A DNA stretch of 34,681 bases from DASUFF01 sp036274695. GTDB taxonomy: Bacteria; UBA10199; JACPAL01; GCA-016699445. The stretch is from contig DASUFF010000181.1 of the NCBI GenBank assembly GCA_036274695.1, positions 1 through 34,681 on the forward strand, read 5' to 3'. The notes below the pieces were generated by a model. That model saw nothing but the letters and a program-made list of their open reading frames with translations. It did not search any database and was not told the origin of the DNA. Shown in pieces: positions 26,213 through 34,681 of the stretch (position 1 is its first letter; each line of letters begins with the position of its first letter). The translations under genes were made by a program, and so were the position numbers.

Positions 26213-27217
26213 TTAAACGACCAGTTTTGACGTCTCGCGGAGGAGTTCTTCCAGTCCTTGATGAGTGGCGGCGGAAATTTCCAAGATCTTCGTTTTCTTG
26301 GATTTAATGGCTTTTTTGAGCGCCTTTCGGGCCTCAAGGAGACGTTCTTGAACATCGGGCAGGTCGCACTTGGTCAAAACGACCAATTCCGGTCTGTCAC
26401 GAAACTCAGGGTCGTAGGTTTCCAATTCCTGACGGATGGCGCGGTAGGCCTTCGCCGGGTCGGGGTGCGTCGGGTCGTTCAAGGCGATCAGGTGGAGGAA
26501 GACGCGCGTTTTTTCGATGTGCTTGAGAAAACGAATCCCCAGGCCCACGCCATCGCTTGCGCCTTCGATCAAGCCCGGCAGGTCGGCGGCGGTGAAGCTT
26601 TTATCTTTGTAGGAAACGACGCCCAGCACCGGGGTTTTGGTGGTGAAAGGATAATCGGCGATCTTCGGTTTCGCCGCCGAGATGGCGGCGATCAGGGTGG
26701 ACTTGCCGGCGTTGGGGAAGCCGATCAGGCCCACGTCGGCCAAGAGCTTCAATTCCAAGATCACCCATCGCTCTTCGCCCGGAAGGCCGTCTTCGGCCTC
26801 TTTAGGCGCCTGTTTGGTGGACGTGGCGAAGTGCATGTTGCCGCGCCCGCCGCGCCCGCCCTGGGCGATGATGACCTCTTCGTCCGGCTTCTCGAAGGCC
26901 GCCAGCACGCGCCCGGTGTCTTCCTCCTTGATGGTGGTGCCCACGGGGACGCGGATGACGATGTCGTCGCCGGCATGCCCGTACTGATCCTTGCCGCGCC
27001 CGTGCTCTCCGCGCTTGGCCTCGAAGTGGCGCCGGTATTTGAAGTCGAGAAGGGTGCAGAGGCCGGTGTCCGAGCGGAAGATGACGTTCCCTCCGCGCCC
27101 GCCGTCCCCGCCGTTGGGACCGCCGCGCGGGACGTACTTCTCGCGCCTGAAAGAGACGCACCCGTGCCCGCCGTCGCCGCCTCTTACGAAGATTCTGGCC
27201 TCGTCGATGAATTTCAC
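26213..27217 (-). CDS. obgE: Obg family GTPase (ribosome assembly)
   Basis: Obg is an essential GTPase that binds the 50S subunit and links ribosome assembly to the stringent response. The 334-residue product opens with the glycine-rich Obg domain (KFIDEARIFVRGGDGGHGCV, then GGPNGGDGGRGGNV, residues 1-155) and continues with the G domain: GFPNAGKST (P-loop), the DLPGLIEGA switch II, and LTKCDLP for guanine recognition. No extended C-terminal acidic domain is present. The GTG at 27217 starts exactly at the family's conserved beginning; no strong ribosome-binding site precedes it, and the open frame upstream is not conserved. It is separated from its usual partners rplU-rpmA by a plus-strand gene. 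Confidence 0.97.
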   Translation of the reverse strand: MKFIDEARIFVRGGDGGHGCVSFRREKYVPRGGPNGGDGGRGGNVIFRSDTGLCTLLDFKYRRHFEAKRGEHGRGKDQYGHAGDDIVIRVPVGTTIKEEDTGRVLAAFEKPDEEVIIAQGGRGGRGNMHFATSTKQAPKEAEDGLPGEERWVILELKLLADVGLIGFPNAGKSTLIAAISAAKPKIADYPFTTKTPVLGVVSYKDKSFTAADLPGLIEGASDGVGLGIRFLKHIEKTRVFLHLIALNDPTHPDPAKAYRAIRQELETYDPEFRDRPELVVLTKCDLPDVQERLLEARKALKKAIKSKKTKILEISAATHQGLEELLRETSKLVV

Positions 27218-27308
27218 GGGGCGTAATGTTTCAGATGCGCATGGCCTGGTAAAGCTCAGAATGGTATCAAAACTACGGGTAACCATCGTTAAATTTGTTT
27301 CAATTCGT

Positions 27309-27337
27309 TTGGAGAGGCGCAACGACACACGTATAAT
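27309..27337 (+). promoter_or_regulatory. Candidate promoter of the Ig-like secreted gene
   Basis: TTGGAG (27309-27314), 17 bp, then a perfect TATAAT (27332-27337). The start codon lies 31 bp downstream behind a strong AAGGAGG ribosome-binding site. Confidence 0.6.
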
Positions 27338-27368
27338 CGGCGTAACATCATAAAAAAGGAGGAGAGTT

Positions 27369-28328
27369 ATGGGGGGGTACGCGATTAGGATTTTCGCACT
27401 GATCTTGTTGGGCGCATTGCCCCTTCCCCTGCATGCGGCCCCCTCATCCGGTGTGGCCACATCGATCATGCGTGTTCCTCCGCTGACCGTTTCCCAGGGG
27501 CTTTGGCCCGCCTTCTATGTCCAATCCACGACCCCTACCAACGGAGCCGTAGGATATGGCCAACCGTATCTGACGGCCGTGTTCAACAGGGCGATCGATG
27601 CCGACACAATCAACAAATCGACCTTCAAGCTGAAGTGCGGTGAGAAGATAATCACCAACGCGAACGTACAGGCGCTTTCTCCCGATTCCTCCGACAACAA
27701 GGCGGCGATTTTCTGGGCGAACGAACTCTTGGCCAAGAACGTCCAATGCTTGGCGACCTTGACGACGGGCATCAAGAGCTCATCCGGAGACTCGTTGACG
27801 AAGGATTACACTTGGGGTTTCAAGACCGAGGCGAGGAACGAATGCATCTTGAACGAGTGCAGTCAGTTCTACGGCGGTCTACTTGTGTTGGATCAGGCCC
27901 CAAACGCGCAAAAACATAATTTTGTCATGGAAGGGGGCGGCATGGTGACGTGCCTGGCCGTCCCTAAGGATGTGTATGGGGATGAAATATTCCCCCACCT
28001 GATGGGGTGCATGCCGCTCGCGTCGGATCCGGTATGGCTCCAAGTCATGAAGAATTGGGATTGGGTGGAAGGGGTTCAGGGGTGTGCCGTTCCCGTCGGC
28101 AAAGAGGCGTGGGGTCAGGAGGACTTTTGGTGGTCGGATGACCCGGCCTATATAGCGTCCGCCAATGAGTTTGCGTCTCTCAAAGGCGACGATGCCTTCG
28201 ATACGGAGAACGTCGTGCTGTTTTGTTATTCTCCCAGGATAAAGGAGTGGAGAGACGCCTGCGGGAATAATACCTGCGGCAACAGTAAGATGATGATGAA
28301 GTCGGGCCTGCCTCGTTTGTTTCGATGA
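27369..28328 (+). CDS. Secreted protein with an SbsA/Big_5-type Ig-like domain, cysteine-rich
   Basis: The 319-residue product has a signal peptide (residues 1-23, ending ...LPLPLHAA). Residues 45-155 resemble the bacterial Ig-like Big_5 (SbsA) domain: TPTNGAVGYGQPYLTAVFNR, AIDADTINKSTFKL, ATLTTGIKSSSGDSLTKDYT and WGFKT. The remaining half is not recognised and is rich in Cys and Trp. The mature protein has ten cysteines, suggesting disulfide stabilisation outside the cytoplasm. A strong ribosome-binding site and a good promoter support expression. It is the only plus-strand gene inside the minus-strand rpmA-obgE interval, and its DNA is visibly less GC-rich than its neighbours, so it may be a late arrival. 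Confidence 0.8.
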   Translation: MGGYAIRIFALILLGALPLPLHAAPSSGVATSIMRVPPLTVSQGLWPAFYVQSTTPTNGAVGYGQPYLTAVFNRAIDADTINKSTFKLKCGEKIITNANVQALSPDSSDNKAAIFWANELLAKNVQCLATLTTGIKSSSGDSLTKDYTWGFKTEARNECILNECSQFYGGLLVLDQAPNAQKHNFVMEGGGMVTCLAVPKDVYGDEIFPHLMGCMPLASDPVWLQVMKNWDWVEGVQGCAVPVGKEAWGQEDFWWSDDPAYIASANEFASLKGDDAFDTENVVLFCYSPRIKEWRDACGNNTCGNSKMMMKSGLPRLFR

Positions 28329-28332
28329 AAGG

Positions 28333-28357
28333 AATCGCCGGAGAGAAACCGGTGATT
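28333..28357. terminator. Possible hairpin between converging genes
   Basis: AATCGCCGG, a 7-base loop and CCGGTGATT form a 9-bp stem with one G-T pair, between the end of the Ig-like gene and the end of rpmA. There is no proper T-run on either side, so termination is only a guess. Confidence 0.3.
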
Positions 28358-28610
28358 ATTGCGGGTAAACGCTGACCTTACGCTTCGTCGGACCGAACGC
28401 CTCGTACTTCACGAGGCCGTCGATCTTGGCGTAGATGGTCCAGTCGCGGCCGACGCCGACGTTCTGGCCCGGATGGATGCGGGTGCCGCGCTGACGGACG
28501 ATGATGGAACCGGCCTTCACGGCCTGGCCGGCGAAGCGCTTGATGCCGCGTCGCTGGCCGTGGGAATCGCGGCCGTTGGAAGTAGAGCCGCCGCCTTTTT
28601 TGGTAGCCAT
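28356..28610 (-). CDS. rpmA: 50S ribosomal protein L27
   Basis: L27 lies near the peptidyl-transferase centre of the 50S subunit. The 84-residue product begins MATKKGGGSTSNGRDSHGQR and continues with RGIKRFAGQAVKAGSIIVRQ and RGTRIHPGQNVGVGRDWTIY, all strongly conserved. The N-terminus begins directly with MA, so no leader needs to be cleaved as in Firmicutes. It follows rplU after six bases; the expected next gene, obgE, is displaced by a plus-strand gene. Confidence 0.98.
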   Translation of the reverse strand: MATKKGGGSTSNGRDSHGQRRGIKRFAGQAVKAGSIIVRQRGTRIHPGQNVGVGRDWTIYAKIDGLVKYEAFGPTKRKVSVYPQ

Positions 28611-28616
28611 AAAATC

Positions 28617-28928
28617 TTATCCTTTAATATCCGTGATCTTCACGACCGTCAGCGGTTGCCGATGACCCACTTTGCGCTCGGAGGACTTCCGGCGGCGGTA
28701 AGTGTAGGCGATGAGTTTGGGGCCCTTCGTTTCCTCGACCACCTCCGCCGTTACCTGGGCGCCGTCCAGCTTCGGCTTGCCCAACTTGATGGTCTCGCCG
28801 TCCTCGATCAAAAGAACGGGGAAATTGACCTTCTCGCCCGACTTGGATTCGAGCTTTTCGATCTCGATCTGATCGCCCACCTGAACCCGGTATTGTTTGC
28901 CGCCTGTTTCGATCACTGCGTACGCCAT
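28617..28928 (-). CDS. rplU: 50S ribosomal protein L21
   Basis: L21 binds 23S rRNA in the 50S subunit. The 103-residue product has the standard form: MAYAVIETGGKQYRVQVGDQ, EIEKLESKSGEKVNFPVLLI, GAQVTAEVVEETKGPKLIAY and TYRRRKSSERKVGHRQPLTV. An AAGGG ribosome-binding site lies upstream. Only 30 bp separate it from the desaturase gene on the same strand, so at least part of its transcription probably comes through rng and the desaturase. Confidence 0.98.
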   Translation of the reverse strand: MAYAVIETGGKQYRVQVGDQIEIEKLESKSGEKVNFPVLLIEDGETIKLGKPKLDGAQVTAEVVEETKGPKLIAYTYRRRKSSERKVGHRQPLTVVKITDIKG

Positions 28929-28958
28929 AGTGGTAACCCTTTAAAAAGAAGGGGGTTT

Positions 28959-30026
28959 CTAGACGCCCCCAGGAGCTTTGTCAACCGTTTCTACTCGGTT
29001 TTCACGGGCGGCGAGGTACGGGTAGTAATGATCCCTCAAGAAATCGCTTTTGAAGTCACGGTAGGAGGAAATACCGCCCAGCAGGAAATAAAGCCGGATG
29101 AAAACCCAAGCCAGATCGAGCTGATAAGGAAGGAAGCCGGATCTCGCCCCATGGGGGTAGAGGTGGTGGTTGTTGTGCCATTCGCCGGCCACATAGCCCG
29201 GCCAGACCTGATTGATGGAGAGGTCGTCCCGGTTGAAGTCGATGCCGTCGACTCTCTTGTCCTTGCCCCCGCCGTGTCCGTCGTAATTGAAGGTGCGGAC
29301 GCCGATACCCCACACGATGGCGAGTCCGAAGAGGGCGGTCGCGAGGGCGTGCCCGCCTAGGATGTAGAACGCCGCGTACCAGAAGATCCAATTCAAGGCG
29401 TAATGAAGGACGGTCCGCGCGGGATGGCAGATCGATCCCCAGACGGCGTATTGCTCGTAGGTGTTGGCGACGACCCCGGTATGCCGCACCAGATTGGCCG
29501 CGAGCTCGTAATTTCCGCGCGAAAGGTTTTTGGCGATCGGCTGGTGGTTGGCGTCGGCCAGGAAACAATAAAGCCAGCCTCCATGGACGTTGTAAGGGTC
29601 GCCCGGTTTTTCGGATAAAAAATGATGGACGTGATGGGAGACGACGTAGATCTCCTCCGGCACGAGTTTGATCACCAGGTTGCGACAGAGAAACCGCCAA
29701 AATCCGTTCCGGAAGACGTAGGCGCGGTGCGTTCCGTAACGGTGATGGAAGATCGTCCCGTACGTGCCCATGACCACCATGCTGTAGAAAAGCCCGATTC
29801 CCAAAAGCGGCCAGCTGAAGAAATGGATGAAGAAAATCAGGAAGGGGACGCTCAGCGACAGCGTGGTGAACCAGCCCCAGAATGGCAGCCAGTTCTTTTT
29901 CGATTTGAAAATATTAATTCGCGAGAAAAACTCCGAGAAAAGTTCACGATGGCTGGGGACGTAAAGCTTTTCGTCGCGTTCGTAGCCGTAAGACGGCGGA
30001 TCGAGGACTTCGTTCAAGAGCGGCAC
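28959..30026 (-). CDS. Membrane fatty-acid (acyl-CoA delta-9 type) desaturase
   Basis: Such di-iron membrane enzymes introduce a double bond in long acyl chains and adjust membrane fluidity. The 355-residue product has the three histidine boxes in order: HRYGTH (about residue 93), HHVHH (about 128) and HNNHH (about 283), set among hydrophobic membrane helices (for example near residues 45-75 and 210-240). The final box in EWHNNHHLYP is typical of the acyl-CoA desaturase family. It lies between rng and rplU, a place usually empty in this conserved cluster. Regulation is not evident; no FadR-like site is seen upstream. Confidence 0.92.
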   Translation of the reverse strand: MPLLNEVLDPPSYGYERDEKLYVPSHRELFSEFFSRINIFKSKKNWLPFWGWFTTLSLSVPFLIFFIHFFSWPLLGIGLFYSMVVMGTYGTIFHHRYGTHRAYVFRNGFWRFLCRNLVIKLVPEEIYVVSHHVHHFLSEKPGDPYNVHGGWLYCFLADANHQPIAKNLSRGNYELAANLVRHTGVVANTYEQYAVWGSICHPARTVLHYALNWIFWYAAFYILGGHALATALFGLAIVWGIGVRTFNYDGHGGGKDKRVDGIDFNRDDLSINQVWPGYVAGEWHNNHHLYPHGARSGFLPYQLDLAWVFIRLYFLLGGISSYRDFKSDFLRDHYYPYLAARENRVETVDKAPGGV

Positions 30027-30072
30027 GGGGAACCTTTCTGTTGTGCCGCTGGGGCGGGACTTTAATGCGGTC

Positions 30073-31650
<1,578 letters not shown>

Positions 31651-31694
31651 TCGGGGGCGTTATCTCAGGGAAATCCGCGATCTTTCAAGAGAAA

Positions 31695-31711
31695 TGTCAA
31701 TTATTTTGACA
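31695..31711. promoter_or_regulatory. Back-to-back TTGACA inverted repeat between rng and hppA
   Basis: TGTCAA (31695-31700), TTATT, TTGACA (31706-31711) is a perfect inverted repeat with a 5-bp centre. The plus-strand half is the -35 element of hppA. The minus-strand half could be the -35 for rng, but its -10 region is poor, so the palindrome may instead be a binding site. Confidence 0.5.
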
Positions 31712-31734
31712 AAGAAGAGGGCGCTGTCTATAAG
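31706..31734 (+). promoter_or_regulatory. Sigma-70 promoter of the pyrophosphatase gene
   Basis: TTGACA (31706-31711), exactly 17 bp, then TATAAG (31729-31734). This is the best promoter match in the window and lies 60 bp before the start codon. Confidence 0.8.
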
Positions 31735-31794
31735 GGCGCGGCTTTTCCGCATATAAGGAATCCTCATACTAAAGGGATATCAAAGGAGCCCGTC

Positions 31795-34206
<2,412 letters not shown>

Positions 34207-34224
34207 GTCGTACGTTGACCTCAC

Positions 34225-34251
34225 GGTCCCGGAGGCATAGCCTCCGGGACC
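34225..34251. repeat. Perfect 12-bp-arm hairpin abutting the acyl-CoA dehydrogenase start
   Basis: GGTCCCGGAGGC (34225-34236), loop ATA, and GCCTCCGGGACC (34240-34251). The ATG follows at once at 34252. No T-run follows, so it is not a standard terminator. The only GGAGG near the start codon lies inside the left arm, paired in the hairpin. Confidence 0.85.
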
Positions 34252-34681
34252 ATGAATTCTCCCTTCACCCCCGAGCACGAACTCTTCCGAAAAACCGTCC
34301 GCGATTTCGCCGAGAAGGAGCTGCTTCCCAACAAAGAAAAGTGGGAGACGGACAAGGAATTCCCCACGAGCGTCTTCAAGAAGGCGGGCGAGTTGGGGAT
34401 CCTGGGCGTCTGTTTTCCGGAAGCGGTCGGGGGCAGCGCCGGCGATTACTGGTTCAAGGTGGTGTTTTGCGAAGAAATCGTCCGTTGCCGGATGGCGGGC
34501 GTGGCGATGGATCTGCTGGTACAGGCCGATATCGCAACGCCGGTCATCGATGCGCTCGGCACCCAGGAACAGAAGGATCTTTTTCTGAAACCCGCCGTCG
34601 CGGGCGATAAAATCGGCGCGCTCGGCGTCACGGAGCCCGGTTGCGGCTCGGACGTGATGAACATCAAGACGACCGCCAAGG
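34252..34681 (+). CDS. Acyl-CoA dehydrogenase (N-terminal part, cut by window end)
   Basis: These FAD enzymes make trans-2-enoyl-CoA in the first step of beta-oxidation. The 143 visible residues cover the helical N-terminal domain (MNSPFTPEHELFRKTVRDFA, FPTSVFKKAGELGILGVCFP) and reach the first family signature, LGVTEPGCGSD. The rest lies beyond the window. The product would feed the hydratase/dehydrogenase and thiolase encoded at 16427-20098, although the genes are 14 kb apart. There is no free ribosome-binding site: a perfect hairpin ends at the base before ATG. No FadR-like operator is seen in front of it. Confidence 0.93.
   Translation, partial: MNSPFTPEHELFRKTVRDFAEKELLPNKEKWETDKEFPTSVFKKAGELGILGVCFPEAVGGSAGDYWFKVVFCEEIVRCRMAGVAMDLLVQADIATPVIDALGTQEQKDLFLKPAVAGDKIGALGVTEPGCGSDVMNIKTTAK

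Overview
The window is GC-rich bacterial chromosome, almost fully coding, from a Gram-negative organism: it has a TonB-dependent outer-membrane receptor, a protein resembling the GspC homology region of type II secretion, and several signal peptides. The order rng / rplU-rpmA / obgE / proB-proA / rsfS-gpmI, together with rpsU-yqeY-dnaG-rpoD and a C4 zinc-ribbon gene near rnpB, suggests a deltaproteobacteria-like lineage. This placement is inferred from gene order and is not a phylogenetic result.

Layout. (1) 1-2868, minus strand: a Fic protein followed by a TonB-dependent receptor cut by the window edge. (2) 3017-6812, plus: a lipase-maturation-factor membrane protein, an orphan protein related to the dehydratase domain of class II lanthipeptide synthetases (LanM/DUF4135), and an unrecognised 348-residue protein. 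(3) 6851-11696, plus: a Nudix hydrolase, then the macromolecular-synthesis genes rpsU, yqeY, dnaG and rpoD. (4) 11699-13729: a minus-strand tRNA(CAT), a coiled-coil zinc-ribbon gene, a small unknown gene, an RNase H gene and the RNase P RNA. (5) 13780-16365, plus: a PP2C-type phosphatase and a MidA-like methyltransferase with a long extra N-terminus. (6) 16427-20737, plus: a fatty-acid beta-oxidation pair (thiolase and a FadN-type bifunctional enzyme) behind a promoter with a TetR/FadR-like operator, then a secreted GspC-HR-like protein. (7) 20740-31650, minus: rng, a fatty-acid desaturase, rplU, rpmA, obgE, a small secreted protein, bolA, proB, proA, rsfS, gpmI and yajQ, interrupted by one plus-strand secreted Ig-like gene between rpmA and obgE. 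(8) 31795-end, plus: a divergent membrane pyrophosphatase and the start of an acyl-CoA dehydrogenase.

The most unusual items are the orphan LanM-dehydratase-like protein with its unknown neighbour, a set of short palindromic repeats that have become parts of genes (an in-frame insertion, a stop codon, a ribosome-binding site, a hairpin touching a start codon), a FadR-like operator in front of the beta-oxidation genes, and a pair of 12-bp-period direct repeats over the promoter and start codon of the Fic gene.

There is no CRISPR array, transposase, integrase or prophage gene here. No gene-free stretch exceeds 300 bases apart from that occupied by rnpB.
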